Of a DNA stretch of 64,000 nt, positions 18,245 to 28,466 are shown piece after piece. The notes under the pieces were generated by a model. The model did no database searches. It saw nothing but the letters and a program-made list of their open reading frames with translations, and was not told where the DNA came from. The stretch comes from Shewanella nanhaiensis (GTDB lineage: Bacteria; Pseudomonadota; Gammaproteobacteria; Enterobacterales; Shewanellaceae), in assembly GCF_019457885.1 (NCBI RefSeq), contig NZ_JAHZST010000009.1:62001-126000 (forward strand). The letters run 5' to 3'. Within the stretch, counting starts at the first letter, position 1; each line of letters opens with the position of its first letter. Both the position numbers and the translations under genes were made by a program.

Positions 18245-19765
18245 ATGATTTATGCATATCCGGGTAGCGACAATTCAATAGTTTCTTTTAAGGCGCAATA
18301 TGAAAACTTTATCGGTGGTAAGTGGGTACCACCAGTAAAAGGTGTCTATTTTAGTAATACGACCCCAGTTACCGGTGAAGAGTTTTGTAAAATACCTCGC
18401 TCATGCGCACAAGATATAGAGCTCGCATTAGACGCCGCTCACAGCGCTAAAGAGGCATGGGGCAGCACCTCAGTACAGGAGCGCTCAAACATCTTATTAA
18501 AGATTGCCGATCGCATCGACGAAAATCTAGAGGCTCTGGCCGTCGCTGAGACATGGGATAACGGTAAAGCCGTACGTGAAACCTTAGCCGCAGATCTGCC
18601 CTTAAGCTCAGATCATTTCCGCTACTATGCAGGATGTATTCGTGCTCAAGAAGGCACACTGTCAGAGATAGACAAAGACACAGTAGCTTACCACTTCCAT
18701 GAGCCACTTGGCGTTGTCGGTCAAATTATCCCCTGGAACTTTCCGCTACTGATGGCGGCATGGAAACTAGCTCCAGCATTAGCTGCAGGTAACTGCATTG
18801 TACTTAAACCTGCTGAGCAAACCCCAGCGAGTATTCTGCTATTAATTGAGTTAATCGAAGATCTACTGCCTGCGGGTGTACTGAACGTAGTCAATGGTTA
18901 TGGTAGAGAGGCCGGTGAAGCGCTGGCCACCAGCACACGTATCGCTAAAATCGCCTTTACTGGCTCTACGGCAGTCGGTGGACACATCTTAAAATGTGCA
19001 GCCGAGAACTTAATCCCCTCAACAGTTGAGTTAGGCGGTAAGTCACCTAACATCTATTTTGGTGATGTGACTCAACATGAAGATGATTACCTTGATAAGT
19101 GCGCCGAAGGTTTTGTACTAGGCTTCTTTAACCAAGGAGAGGTCTGTACCTGCCCATCTCGCGCATTAGTCCAAGAAGATATATTCGACGAGTTTATGGC
19201 TAAAGTGCTACAAAAAACCAAAGAGATCATACGTGGCAACCCACTCGATACCACCACTATGGTTGGTGCTCAAGCATCCCAAGAACAGTTTGATAAGATC
19301 ATGGGCTACTTGAAAATAGGCAATCAGGAGGGGGCAAAAGTACTAACTGGCGGCGATCAGGAAAGCTTAGAAGACTCGCTTGGCAATGGTTTCTATGTAC
19401 AACCGACCATTCTTCAAGGTGATAACTCCATGAGGATCTTCCAGGAGGAGATCTTTGGCCCTGTGATTGCGGTAACCACCTTTAAAGATGAAGCAGAAGC
19501 GCTAGCCATCGCCAACGATTCAGCTTACGGCTTAGGTGCCGGTGTCTGGACGCGTGATACTAACCTTGCCTACCGAATGGGACGAGGCCTACAAGCAGGA
19601 CGTGTATGGACAAACTGTTACCACCTTTATCCTGCTCATGCTGCATTCGGCGGTTACAAGAAGTCCGGTATTGGTCGTGAAACCCATAAGATGATGTTAG
19701 ATCATTATCAGCAAACCAAGAACCTACTCGTGAGCTACAGTACTAGCCCGCTCGGTTTCTTCTAG
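18245..19765 (+). CDS. exaC: NAD-dependent aldehyde dehydrogenase (ExaC/AldB type)
   Basis: This 506-residue cytoplasmic enzyme oxidises acetaldehyde from the alcohol dehydrogenase step to acetate. Family signatures are [31 protein letters not shown], the general base in [12 protein letters not shown], the catalytic cysteine in [14 protein letters not shown], and [10 protein letters not shown]. The length and N-terminus ([17 protein letters not shown]) fit the ExaC/AldB acetaldehyde group. It sits between the quinoprotein dehydrogenase and the pqq genes and carries its own upstream motif copy. The vicinal Cys in VCTC is common in this subgroup. Confidence 0.92.
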   Translation: MIYAYPGSDNSIVSFKAQYENFIGGKWVPPVKGVYFSNTTPVTGEEFCKIPRSCAQDIELALDAAHSAKEAWGSTSVQERSNILLKIADRIDENLEALAVAETWDNGKAVRETLAADLPLSSDHFRYYAGCIRAQEGTLSEIDKDTVAYHFHEPLGVVGQIIPWNFPLLMAAWKLAPALAAGNCIVLKPAEQTPASILLLIELIEDLLPAGVLNVVNGYGREAGEALATSTRIAKIAFTGSTAVGGHILKCAAENLIPSTVELGGKSPNIYFGDVTQHEDDYLDKCAEGFVLGFFNQGEVCTCPSRALVQEDIFDEFMAKVLQKTKEIIRGNPLDTTTMVGAQASQEQFDKIMGYLKIGNQEGAKVLTGGDQESLEDSLGNGFYVQPTILQGDNSMRIFQEEIFGPVIAVTTFKDEAEALAIANDSAYGLGAGVWTRDTNLAYRMGRGLQAGRVWTNCYHLYPAHAAFGGYKKSGIGRETHKMMLDHYQQTKNLLVSYSTSPLGFF

Positions 19766-19793
19766 TCGCTTTTATTTCAACACCAAGGCAAAC

Positions 19794-19818
19794 GGCTCAC
19801 ACATAAAATGTGTGGGCC
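19794..19818. repeat. 11-bp hairpin between the aldehyde dehydrogenase and NosR-like genes
   Basis: GGCTCACACAT pairs with ATGTGTGGGCC (one G-T pair) around AAA. There is no T tract on the plus strand, so it is more likely an mRNA processing or stability element than a terminator. Confidence 0.5.
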
Positions 19819-19847
19819 AAAAATAGTAAAGCTTTCGGGGCGTTAGC

Positions 19848-22016
19848 ATGGCACTTTTAAGGTGGATAAGACTCGGTCACTTTCCCAACTTCAGCCTCCT
19901 TTTGATGTTAACGCTCCCTTTTATCCCTCCTATAAGCTTTGCTAATAGTGATGTCACCGAGATCCCAACAGAGATAATCCACCTCTTTCCCACAGCAACC
20001 AGAATCGGTTTGCAAGATAAAGAATTACCAGTCACCCCTGTCTATCAACTCAATCAACTCTTAGGTTATGTGTTTGAAACCGATGAGCTCACTGATTTTA
20101 TCGGCTTTTCTGGCGAGTCTATTAACCTACTCATCGGCCTAGATACCAAAGGTGTCATGACAGGACTTCAGGTCATTAAACATCATGAACCGATATTTTT
20201 ACATGGCTTAGGTGAGTCATTCATGTTCAGCTTCGTAGAGCAATACAAGGGGCATTCAGTCAAAGAGCGCTTTATCATCAATAGCCAAGATAAAACCTCT
20301 CAGCAAGCCACCTATTTTGATGGTGTGACTCGCGCAACAGTGTCAGTGATGGTGATCAATGACACCATTTTAGCCTCGGCGCTTAAAGTCGCTAGAGCTA
20401 AGCTTGAGGGATTTGTTGCCGCCTCTCCCTATGTCATAAAACAAGATTATTTTTCCCCTATGGGCTTTGATGAATTACTTGAGTCAGGTTACCTTCAACA
20501 CTGGCAATCATCCCAAACAGAGCTCAACGCTCTACCCGGTGAACTCATTAATGAGATTGAGCAACTGACAGAGGAAAGTGAGCTAGCAGGAGAGTTGCAT
20601 TTTATCGATCTCTATTTTGGTGTTGCAAATATTCCTATCATAGGGAAGAACCTGCTAGGCGAGCGAGAATACCAGCGCCTATTAGAGAGCCTAAAACCAG
20701 GCGAATACGCCTTGATGTTATTAAATCGCGGCCAATACTCATTTATCAATAAGGAATTTATCCCCCAAACAGTCTCTAATCGGTTAAGCGCCGTGCAAAA
20801 TGGATTTCCAGTGGATCTACGCGATATCGATTTTTACAGTTTCAGCGAGCCTCTATTTAATACAGATATGCCTGAGTTCAGCGATATCAAGGTGTTTAGA
20901 ATAAAGTCTCAATCTGGCTTTGAGCTACACAGTCAGTTTGAATTAGGCCTCTCTCTGTTCTACAACCAGTCTTTTTTAAGCCAAAAACAGCACAAATTCC
21001 TCTACCAAGTTCAACTACCTGAACAACTATTTGTAAAACAGATATCGCCAGACACTTTAATACCTCAAACTCCACTCTGGCTAACCATTTGGCAGAGTAG
21101 GCAGATAGAAATAGCGGTGACCATACTCTATCTGTTTCTGCTAACACTCATCTTCATAAAGCAGCAATCGCTTGCCTCTAATGCCAAGCTCACCCACTCA
21201 ATTCGAAACCTTGCTTTGCTATTCGTGGTCGGCTTTATCGGCTTCTATAGCCAAGGGCAACTCTCAGTGGTAAACATCTATACCTTGCTGCTCTCTATCG
21301 TTAATGGGTTTCAGTTGGAGGTTTTCCTGTTTGATCCCATTATCTTTATTCTGTGGGTATTTGTGTTTGTGACTCTCTTCCTCTGGGGAAGAGGTCTCTT
21401 TTGTGGTTGGCTATGCCCCTTCGGTGCCCTGCAGGAGTTTATGGCTCTGCTGGCTCAAAAATTAAACATCAAGCAGATACAGGTCAATCCCAAGGCTGAC
21501 ATGTATGGACGAATGCTCAAATATCTAATCCTATTCACATTAGTCGCAACAGCGTTTTACTCCCTCACACTCGCGGAGCAACTGGCGGAGGTGGAGCCAT
21601 TTAAAACCAGTATTACCTTGAACTTTATTCGTTACTGGCCGTTTACACTCTATGCCATCGTGCTACTTCTGCTTAGTCTAAAGCTCCATAAGTTCTACTG
21701 TCGTTATCTCTGTCCACTGGGCGCAGGTCTTGCTCTGCTGGGACGTTACCCTCTGTTTAAGTGGTTAACTAGGCGAAAAGAGTGCGGCGCACCTTGTCAT
21801 CTGTGTCAGCGTAAAAAGTGTGGCATAGAGGCGATTAACAATAATGGATCTATCAATTACAGTGAATGCATTCAATGTCTTGAATGCTTAGTGACCATAG
21901 AGAGTCCTAAACTATGTGTGGTAGATAGATATGGTCAAAAAGGCAGTAAACCTACTAGAGTAAAACCAGTAAGTGATAATAAAGGTGTGATTTATTGTAC
22001 AAAAAGTGAAGTTTAG
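19848..22016 (+). CDS. NosR/NirI-like membrane flavo-iron-sulfur protein
   Basis: This 722-residue inner-membrane protein resembles NosR, the electron-donating partner of nitrous oxide reductase, but no nos genes are nearby. After an N-terminal signal or anchor comes a periplasmic FMN-binding domain. Its putative covalent flavin site is DGVTRATVS (the usual S/TGAT with Arg for Gly). About five or six transmembrane helices follow, with two cysteine motifs at helix ends, CGWLCPFGALQEF and YCRYLCPLGAG. The C-terminus is polyferredoxin-like (CGAPCHLCQRKKC and CIQCLECLVTIESPKLC). Its position between the aldehyde dehydrogenase and pqqA points to an electron-transfer role in quinoprotein oxidation or PQQ maturation; that is inference. 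Confidence 0.8.
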   Translation: MALLRWIRLGHFPNFSLLLMLTLPFIPPISFANSDVTEIPTEIIHLFPTATRIGLQDKELPVTPVYQLNQLLGYVFETDELTDFIGFSGESINLLIGLDTKGVMTGLQVIKHHEPIFLHGLGESFMFSFVEQYKGHSVKERFIINSQDKTSQQATYFDGVTRATVSVMVINDTILASALKVARAKLEGFVAASPYVIKQDYFSPMGFDELLESGYLQHWQSSQTELNALPGELINEIEQLTEESELAGELHFIDLYFGVANIPIIGKNLLGEREYQRLLESLKPGEYALMLLNRGQYSFINKEFIPQTVSNRLSAVQNGFPVDLRDIDFYSFSEPLFNTDMPEFSDIKVFRIKSQSGFELHSQFELGLSLFYNQSFLSQKQHKFLYQVQLPEQLFVKQISPDTLIPQTPLWLTIWQSRQIEIAVTILYLFLLTLIFIKQQSLASNAKLTHSIRNLALLFVVGFIGFYSQGQLSVVNIYTLLLSIVNGFQLEVFLFDPIIFILWVFVFVTLFLWGRGLFCGWLCPFGALQEFMALLAQKLNIKQIQVNPKADMYGRMLKYLILFTLVATAFYSLTLAEQLAEVEPFKTSITLNFIRYWPFTLYAIVLLLLSLKLHKFYCRYLCPLGAGLALLGRYPLFKWLTRRKECGAPCHLCQRKKCGIEAINNNGSINYSECIQCLECLVTIESPKLCVVDRYGQKGSKPTRVKPVSDNKGVIYCTKSEV

Positions 22017-22121
22017 GGGCGTTTTCGTCCTTTTTTCCGCCCAAAGTATAATGTTTTATTTTTTTAGCAGCTTTTATATTGGAATACAGTAATACATAAA
22101 ATAACCGTGGAGGAGCAAGCG

Positions 22122-22193
22122 ATGTGGACCAAACCAAAATTTGAAGATATGCGTCTAGGTTTTGAAGTTACTCTTTATATCAGTAACCGTTAA
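22122..22193 (+). CDS. pqqA: PQQ precursor peptide PqqA
   Basis: This 23-codon gene reads [20 protein letters not shown] and ends SNR. Its Glu15 and Tyr19, in the ExxxY arrangement, are the residues that PqqE crosslinks to form the PQQ skeleton. A strong GGAGGAG ribosome site lies at 22109-22114. It is followed by a terminator-like hairpin before pqqB, which would yield excess pqqA message over pqqB-F. The match to the Pseudomonas and Klebsiella PqqA pattern is close, so the call is secure despite the length. Confidence 0.95.
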   Translation: MWTKPKFEDMRLGFEVTLYISNR

Positions 22194-22195
22194 AC

Positions 22196-22232
22196 AAAAA
22201 TCCCCATAACCTTAAGTTGTGGGGATTTTTTT
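22196..22232 (+). terminator. Attenuator-type terminator between pqqA and pqqB
   Basis: AAAAATCCCCATAAC (22196-22210) pairs with GTTGTGGGGATTTTT around CTTAA, with a T run. It lies inside the pqq operon, so partial readthrough would set the ratio of precursor peptide to biosynthetic enzymes. Confidence 0.88.
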
Positions 22233-22268
22233 ATAAAAATAATAACGATAAAAGAGGACACTTGCTCT

Positions 22269-23186
22269 ATGCAGATACTCATTCTTGGCTCAGCAGCGGG
22301 TGGCGGGTTCCCACAATGGAACTGTCATTGCGATAATTGTGAAGGAGTGCGTAGTGGGCGCATAAAAGCCCAAGCAAGGACCCAATCCTCTATTGCAGTC
22401 AGCCCTGACGGTGAGAACTGGGTGCTGATCAATGCATCCCCTGATATACGTCAACAGATCAATCAATCACCACAGCTTTGGCCCGATGAAGGTCAAAGAG
22501 GCAGTAAGATAAGAGCAGCAGTACTCTCTGATAGCCAAATCGATCACACCACAGGTCTACTAACCCTTAGGGAGGGACTTCCTCTTCCTGTTTACTGCAC
22601 AGATGTTGTTCATGAAGATTTATCTGGAGCTTATCCGCTTTTTAACCTACTGAGTCATTGGCATGGCGGACTGACACATAGATCCATAGGGACAGATCCC
22701 CAGACTCCCTTTACAGTTGAACAGGTGTCAGGTTTAGTGTTTTACCCCATACCATTAGAATCGAATGCGCCGCCCTACTCTCCCTATCGTGATGACATCG
22801 TACCCGGCAATAATATTGGCCTCAAAATTCTTGATAGCAATACAGGCAAGTATCTCTTTTATGCACCTGGTATCGTCAAATCAAACTCGCTTGTAGAAAC
22901 CATGCTAGCTGACGCCGAATGTGCCTTAATCGATGGCACGCTTTGGTTAGACGATGAGATGATAGCCAAAGGCTTTAGTAACAAGCTAGGTTCAGACATG
23001 GGTCATATGCCAGTAAATGGTGAGTTTGGCACTGTTGCACTGCTGAAAAAATTTGATATTAAACGCAAGGTACTGATCCATATTAACAATACAAACCCTA
23101 TTTTAAATGAAGAGTCTGCAGAGCACAGTTATGTGATTGATAACGGTGTTGAAATCGCGACCGACGGTATGGAAATATTGATATAG
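22269..23186 (+). CDS. pqqB: PQQ biosynthesis protein PqqB
   Basis: This 305-residue metallo-beta-lactamase-fold protein is needed for PQQ biosynthesis, where the family has been assigned a hydroxylase role on the crosslinked Glu-Tyr intermediate. The diagnostic N-terminus [20 protein letters not shown] carries structural zinc cysteines. [15 protein letters not shown] replaces the classic HxHxDH motif, and DMGHMPVNG is conserved. It is the first gene after the pqqA attenuator, and pqqC follows after 8 bp. Confidence 0.96.
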   Translation: MQILILGSAAGGGFPQWNCHCDNCEGVRSGRIKAQARTQSSIAVSPDGENWVLINASPDIRQQINQSPQLWPDEGQRGSKIRAAVLSDSQIDHTTGLLTLREGLPLPVYCTDVVHEDLSGAYPLFNLLSHWHGGLTHRSIGTDPQTPFTVEQVSGLVFYPIPLESNAPPYSPYRDDIVPGNNIGLKILDSNTGKYLFYAPGIVKSNSLVETMLADAECALIDGTLWLDDEMIAKGFSNKLGSDMGHMPVNGEFGTVALLKKFDIKRKVLIHINNTNPILNEESAEHSYVIDNGVEIATDGMEILI

Positions 23187-23194
23187 AGGTAACA

Positions 23195-23944
23195 ATGCAA
23201 GCCTGGACTAAAGAAGAATTCGAACAAAAACTCAAAGATAAAGGGTCGCTTTACCATATACACCATCCCTATCATAAGATGATGCATAAAGGTGAGTGTA
23301 GCGTTGAACAGATCAGAGGTTGGGTTGCCAACCGCTTCTATTATCAGATCAATATTCCCGTTAAAGATGCGGCCATACTGGCAAACTGTCGCGATATTAA
23401 AACCCGTCGTATGTGGATCCAACGCATAGTCGATCATGATGGTTCGATTGAAGATAACACCTTAGGTGGTATCGAGGCTTGGCTAAAACTAGGCGAAGCA
23501 GTGGGACTGAGCAGACAAGATATGCTAGATGAAAAGTATATCCTGCCAGGGGTTCGATTCGCGGTTGACGCCTATGTAAATTTTGCCAGACGAGCCTCAT
23601 GGCAAGAGGCGGCCTGCTCATCACTTACCGAGATGTTTGCGCCAGAGATACACCAGAGTCGCCTTAATACCTGGCCAGAAAACTACCCTTGGATAAAATC
23701 GGAAGGGTTAAGCTACTTTCAGATGCGGCTCTCTCAAGCAAGGCGAGATGTTAATCATGGCTTAGCGATCACTTTGGCACATTTTACGACTCGAGAGCAG
23801 CAGGAGCATGCACTGAATATTTTGCAGTTTAAACTCGATATTCTTTGGTCCATGTTAGATGCAATGACATTAGCCTATCAGTATGAGCGTGCCCCCTATT
23901 CACAGCTTGTTGATACGCCTGTCTACCATAAAGGGATCTTCTGA
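23195..23944 (+). CDS. pqqC: Pyrroloquinoline-quinone synthase PqqC
   Basis: This 249-residue all-helical oxidase carries out the cofactor-less ring closure and eight-electron oxidation that finishes PQQ. Conserved segments include [32 protein letters not shown] and the late [18 protein letters not shown] stretch with His ligands for the substrate. It is the expected length (about 250). Its stop shares one base with the pqqD start (TGATG), so the two are coupled. Confidence 0.96.
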   Translation: MQAWTKEEFEQKLKDKGSLYHIHHPYHKMMHKGECSVEQIRGWVANRFYYQINIPVKDAAILANCRDIKTRRMWIQRIVDHDGSIEDNTLGGIEAWLKLGEAVGLSRQDMLDEKYILPGVRFAVDAYVNFARRASWQEAACSSLTEMFAPEIHQSRLNTWPENYPWIKSEGLSYFQMRLSQARRDVNHGLAITLAHFTTREQQEHALNILQFKLDILWSMLDAMTLAYQYERAPYSQLVDTPVYHKGIF

Positions 23945-24210
23945 TGACACTGACAGTACCAAAGATGAATCCGCTGTTTAGATTACAGTTTGAAAAAGCC
24001 CAAGGCTGTTTTGTCCTTCTCTACCCTGAAGGCATGGTCAAACTCAACGAAAGTGCAGCAGAGATATTGCAGCTTGTTGACGGAAGCGCCTCTGTTGATG
24101 AGATACATAAGCAACTGCAACACAAGTTTCCTCAGGCTGGGGACATTAGCCGTGACATCGAAGAGTTTTTACAGGTTGCACAAGAGAAAAGATGGATAAG
24201 CTATGTCTGA
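23944..24210 (+). CDS. pqqD: PqqA-binding chaperone PqqD
   Basis: This 88-residue RRE-type peptide chaperone delivers PqqA to the radical SAM enzyme PqqE. Visible features are [21 protein letters not shown], the [10 protein letters not shown] helix start and a C-terminal helix ending KRWISYV. It overlaps pqqC by 1 bp and pqqE by 8 bp. PqqD is a separate protein here, whereas some lineages fuse it to PqqC or PqqE. Confidence 0.95.
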   Translation: MTLTVPKMNPLFRLQFEKAQGCFVLLYPEGMVKLNESAAEILQLVDGSASVDEIHKQLQHKFPQAGDISRDIEEFLQVAQEKRWISYV

Positions 24211-25318
24211 GAATACCAGTATTGGACCACCACTCTGGCTTTTAGCGGAGCTAACCTACGAGTGCCCGCTGCATTGTGCTTACTGCTCTAACCCTACGGA
24301 CTTAGGCAAAAGAGAGGATGAGTTAACCACAGAGACATGGCTTGATGTGCTCAGTCAGGCAAGAGAGCTTGGTTCTGTTCAGCTGGGATTCTCTGGGGGG
24401 GAGCCTCTGCTTCGAAAAGATCTTGAGATTTTAGTCGAGCATGGTCGCAAGCTGGGCTTTTATACCAACCTAATCACCTCAGGGATTGGACTGACCGAGA
24501 AACGGATCAAGCAGTTAAAACTAGCGGGACTGGATCATATCCAAATAAGCTTTCAAGCGGCAGATCCTCAGCTCAATGATGCAATAGCTGGGCGGGGGAA
24601 AGCGTTCGAGCAGAAGCGAAAGATGGCCGAGATTGTAAAATCTGAAGGCTACCCTATGGTGTTAAACTTTGTGATCTCTAAACAAAATATCGCGCAGATC
24701 CCGCAAATATTAGCCTTAAGTTGTCAGCTAAATGCCGATTATGTTGAGTTGGCGACGGCGCAATATTACGGTTGGGCATATGATAATCGCGATCACTTGC
24801 TTCCCTCTCAAACCCAGCTTCGTAAAGCCGAGGAAACCGTCAATCAATTTCGCGTGCAACAAGATAATAAAGGACCACAGTTTATCTTTGTCACTCCTGA
24901 CTATTATGAGGATCGCCCAAAGGCTTGTATGAATGGTTGGGGAAGTACATTTCTTACCATAACCCCAGATGGCAGCGCGCTACCTTGTCACAGCGCCAAG
25001 ATACTTCCGCTCACCTTTCCTAATGTAGTGGATAAAACCGTCACAGAGATCTGGCAAAACGATTTCTCTTTTAACCATTTCAGGGGAGATAGTTGGATGC
25101 CTAAACCCTGTAAGGATTGTGATGAAAAGGAGAAAGACTTTGGAGGGTGCCGCTGCCAAGCATTTATGTTGACCGGCGATATGAACCAAACCGATCCCGT
25201 TTGCAGCAAATCTGAAGATCACCACCTCATCACTCAGGCCATCGAACAGGCAAGCGCCCCAAAGAGTGCCATCAAGCACCGTAAACGAGTCGCGGATATC
25301 GCTTTAGTTAAGTTATGA
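24203..25318 (+). CDS. pqqE: PqqA peptide cyclase PqqE (radical SAM/SPASM)
   Basis: This 371-residue radical SAM enzyme forms the carbon-carbon bond between Glu and Tyr of PqqA. The [4Fe-4S]-SAM site is C21, C25 and C28 in [12 protein letters not shown]. The C-terminal SPASM cysteines lie in ACMNGWG, LPCHSAK and [19 protein letters not shown]. The [10 protein letters not shown] motif binds SAM. It needs a low-potential electron donor, for which the upstream NosR-like ferredoxin protein is a speculative candidate. The stop overlaps the pqqF start (ATGA). Confidence 0.96.
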   Translation: MSENTSIGPPLWLLAELTYECPLHCAYCSNPTDLGKREDELTTETWLDVLSQARELGSVQLGFSGGEPLLRKDLEILVEHGRKLGFYTNLITSGIGLTEKRIKQLKLAGLDHIQISFQAADPQLNDAIAGRGKAFEQKRKMAEIVKSEGYPMVLNFVISKQNIAQIPQILALSCQLNADYVELATAQYYGWAYDNRDHLLPSQTQLRKAEETVNQFRVQQDNKGPQFIFVTPDYYEDRPKACMNGWGSTFLTITPDGSALPCHSAKILPLTFPNVVDKTVTEIWQNDFSFNHFRGDSWMPKPCKDCDEKEKDFGGCRCQAFMLTGDMNQTDPVCSKSEDHHLITQAIEQASAPKSAIKHRKRVADIALVKL

Positions 25319-27240
25319 GCAGCCATTTTCAACAAGAGGAGGTGTTAAACTTTCCTGAATATGCAGCAACTGGATACCGACACAGTTCAGGACTTCTCCA
25401 TCTGGATATAAAACAGCAAGGAAGCCTTCCCTCCTTAAACTCTCAAACAGCGCCTCACTCTACACCAGAGCCCAAAAAGAAAAGTACAGCATATATCGCA
25501 GTTTTTTTTATCAAGACCCCAAGTCATGACGACTCCGGATTAACCCATGCGTTAGAGCATCTAGTTTTTAGACGTAGTAAGGCTTATCCCCATCTAAGTA
25601 CCCTGTTTCAGCTTACCTCCCTGACAAGTGCTAGCATTAACGCGTCGACCTTAGATGAGTACACCTGCTTTCACTGCACTAGCGATAACAGGTATGATTT
25701 TGAGCTTGCTCTGGAGTATCTAATCCATGGCATATTATCTCCTGTGATCACTCAAGATGATCTCACTCAAGAGGTTTATGATGGCAACCATTGCGGGGTT
25801 ATCTTTCAAGAGTTGAAGGGTTGTGAGCGCAAGCCAGATCACCTTGAGCAGATGCAGATCCTCAGAGGCGATACAGCCCCGCAGCGGATCCACTGCTATG
25901 GTGGAGTCAGTAACACACTTGGGCAGTTAACACTGGGCTCTATCATCGAATATCACCAGACACATTATCAAGCAAGTAAAATTGAGCTGTTTACCGTATT
26001 ACCAGATAACAATGAGATAGCCCAGCTACATGGGCTTCTAGACAAGGCCCTGACACGATTAGGTCAATCAAAGCCAAGTGCGAAAACCGATTTAAGTACT
26101 TCAGTTGCTAAATCAGATGCTTCCGCCCATACGTCTTCAGAGAAAGGAGAAGCTCAAACATACCAAGAGTCTCCAGAAAAAATCTATACTTGGTGGCTAG
26201 ATTCGGGCTATCTCAACCTTATTCTTGCCCAGTTCGATGAGCTAGTGGCTTTAGTCGATAAGGCTGGTACAAAAATACTAGCCATCTCCACAGACTTTAA
26301 TAAGCTGCAACAGTTTGCGCTACGCGTTATCAGCCGACCCAATCAAATTCAGCAAACTCAAGAAACTCTTCTACACTATCTATCGACTCAAAACCTTGAG
26401 CCCACAATCCCTGATAGGCGTAACCCTAGGTATCCAGAGCAGATCAATAACATTATTCAATTTCATACCTTACGTAATACTCATTTTAAAGTTAAGCAGT
26501 GTGACTTGCTTGAGCAGCTTAAACAGCCCCCTTTAAGCAGCCGTTTGGCTCATATTCAAACTAATGGAAAAAAGATACACGATAACCTCTCAGCCCTAAA
26601 AGCCGTGTTCAGCTCAGTCCATGAACCTTTAGCAATACCATCAGCTATTTGTCAGGTGCAATTAAAACACTATGAATCTAAAACGAGCTCTGCAGTAAGC
26701 GGTTATTGTAAACAGAGTAAGCTCCCTCAACCTCTCCATATTCTCTACCTAAAGCTTAATCAATTAAAAGAAAACGAGCACTCGCCTGCATTTAACGTTA
26801 ATGTAACAAAAGCGTCCCAAGCCAAGAGTGAGGAGCATTGGCTATGCTCTGTCTCTATTGATAGCGATGAGCAGTTAACTGCTTGGCTGACAAGCTTTGT
26901 ATTGGGAGCTTCATCGCTGTTTCTGCAGCCAAGATTAAGCGGAGAGTGTTATAGCATCGCCAGTTTATACCTTAGTGACACTAAAGAGTTAATCCTCTAT
27001 AGCGCGTTCGATATTAACGCGAGCTCTCGAGGGGAAACTGTCAGCAATTCGCTAAAAGGTATTTCGGAGGAAACGGCGTTTATCACAGGTGCATTAAGCT
27101 TAGCTAAACGAAAGTTACAGATCTTGCATCTTGCTTTTGACATCGATAAACAAAAGGAACTTAAGAGCAATTTAAATCAAATAACAGATAAAACCTTAGT
27201 CGGCTTTATAAGGGAGATACAGCGCTTAATCACTCGATAA
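25315..27240 (+). CDS. pqqF: PQQ biosynthesis M16 peptidase PqqF (short form)
   Basis: This 641-residue zinc peptidase is thought to excise the crosslinked residues from PqqA. The inverted zinc site HALEH is at H78, E81 and H82, with the downstream glutamate probably in VIFQELKG. The first 240 residues look like a catalytic M16 half. The remainder is weakly conserved and includes a Ser/Lys-rich linker (about 255-285). It is shorter than the roughly 760-residue Pseudomonas PqqF, so a domain may be missing and a partner such as PqqG may be needed. Coupled to pqqE by a 4-bp overlap. Confidence 0.85.
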   Translation: MSSHFQQEEVLNFPEYAATGYRHSSGLLHLDIKQQGSLPSLNSQTAPHSTPEPKKKSTAYIAVFFIKTPSHDDSGLTHALEHLVFRRSKAYPHLSTLFQLTSLTSASINASTLDEYTCFHCTSDNRYDFELALEYLIHGILSPVITQDDLTQEVYDGNHCGVIFQELKGCERKPDHLEQMQILRGDTAPQRIHCYGGVSNTLGQLTLGSIIEYHQTHYQASKIELFTVLPDNNEIAQLHGLLDKALTRLGQSKPSAKTDLSTSVAKSDASAHTSSEKGEAQTYQESPEKIYTWWLDSGYLNLILAQFDELVALVDKAGTKILAISTDFNKLQQFALRVISRPNQIQQTQETLLHYLSTQNLEPTIPDRRNPRYPEQINNIIQFHTLRNTHFKVKQCDLLEQLKQPPLSSRLAHIQTNGKKIHDNLSALKAVFSSVHEPLAIPSAICQVQLKHYESKTSSAVSGYCKQSKLPQPLHILYLKLNQLKENEHSPAFNVNVTKASQAKSEEHWLCSVSIDSDEQLTAWLTSFVLGASSLFLQPRLSGECYSIASLYLSDTKELILYSAFDINASSRGETVSNSLKGISEETAFITGALSLAKRKLQILHLAFDIDKQKELKSNLNQITDKTLVGFIREIQRLITR

Positions 27241-27317
27241 TGACACTTTTGACCACTAGAAATGACATTACAGCTTTGATAACAAAAATAAGATGTCAGT
27301 CAGTAACAGGGTAGAAA

Positions 27318-28466
27318 ATGACTAAAATAAAAACAAAATATGCAGTCAGCAGAGATGATAATCCACAGCAGGCCAGTCTGGAAATATTTGAACAACTTGG
27401 CCAGCCCCAAGATGGCTTTGTGCTGTTTTACTGCTCAGTGGTCTACCCACTCGACATATTGGCTAAAACGATGAATAAAGAGTTTGGTAGTGTAGAGCTT
27501 GCTGGCTGCACCACGGCCGGAGAGCTAACCTGCGAAGGTTACGAGCAGCACTCTATCGTCGCCATCTGGTTCTCACCAGACTATTTTGCCGTCAGCGCAG
27601 AGTTAATCGATTCTATCGAGACCTTCAGCTTGATCACCGCGCAAACTAAGGTCAACCGACTACTGGAAACTTGTGGTTCAAAACAGCTTACCGAGATAAA
27701 AAACAACACCTTTATGTTGACCTTGATTGATGGACTGTCAACCAAAGAGGAGCAGTTACTCAGTATCTTAAACTCGGCCGCTAACGGTATCCCCCACTTT
27801 GGTGGCTCAGCAGGCGATGATATTAACCTCGCCAATACCCATGTGTATCACCATGGAAAGTTTGTTCAGCAAGCAGCCATTGTCATTATGGTTAATACAC
27901 TATGTCAGTTCGAAGTGTTCAACTGCAACCACATTAAATCCTCGATAGAGAAACTTGTGGTTACCGCAGCTGATGCCAAGAGTCGTACGGTTTATGAGCT
28001 TAACTCAGAGCCTGCGGCACTGGAATATGCCCGTTTCTTAGGGGTCGATATCAGCGATCTCAATCCTGAAGTTTTTTCACTCCACCCATTAGCGGTCAAA
28101 ATTGGTGGCAACTACTATATTCGCTCCATACAAAAAGTGAATAAAACCGATCTTAGTCTCACCTTTTATTGCGCTGTGGATGCAGGCATCGTTCTAAGTG
28201 CTGTCGAGATGAGTAATATTATTACTTCCCTGTCGGGGAAATTAGAGACACTCGAACAGAGGTTTGATAAACCTGAGTTGGTACTTGCCTGTGACTGCTT
28301 TCTCAGGCGACTTGAGATTGAGCAACGCTCTCTTAATGACGAGATAAAACAGTTACAGGAGCAGTACCGCATTTTTGGTTTTAATACCTATGGCGAACAC
28401 ATCAATGGCATGCATCTAAACCAAACTTTTACCGGTGTTTATATCTCTGGAGAGCTTAATGAGTGA
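27318..28466 (+). CDS. nosP: FIST-domain sensor, NosP-like (nitric-oxide-sensing haemoprotein candidate)
   Basis: This 382-residue cytoplasmic protein has FIST_N and FIST_C domains (LAGCTTAGELTCEGY, NGIPHFGGSAGDDINL, and a C-terminal LACDCFLRRLEIEQ helix followed by NTYGEHINGMHLNQTFTG). FIST proteins next to a hybrid kinase of the NahK type include NosP, which binds NO through haem and inhibits the kinase. The kinase gene follows with an 8-bp overlap, which supports this assignment. Haem binding cannot be proved from sequence, so amino-acid or small-molecule sensing remains possible. Confidence 0.75.
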   Translation: MTKIKTKYAVSRDDNPQQASLEIFEQLGQPQDGFVLFYCSVVYPLDILAKTMNKEFGSVELAGCTTAGELTCEGYEQHSIVAIWFSPDYFAVSAELIDSIETFSLITAQTKVNRLLETCGSKQLTEIKNNTFMLTLIDGLSTKEEQLLSILNSAANGIPHFGGSAGDDINLANTHVYHHGKFVQQAAIVIMVNTLCQFEVFNCNHIKSSIEKLVVTAADAKSRTVYELNSEPAALEYARFLGVDISDLNPEVFSLHPLAVKIGGNYYIRSIQKVNKTDLSLTFYCAVDAGIVLSAVEMSNIITSLSGKLETLEQRFDKPELVLACDCFLRRLEIEQRSLNDEIKQLQEQYRIFGFNTYGEHINGMHLNQTFTGVYISGELNE

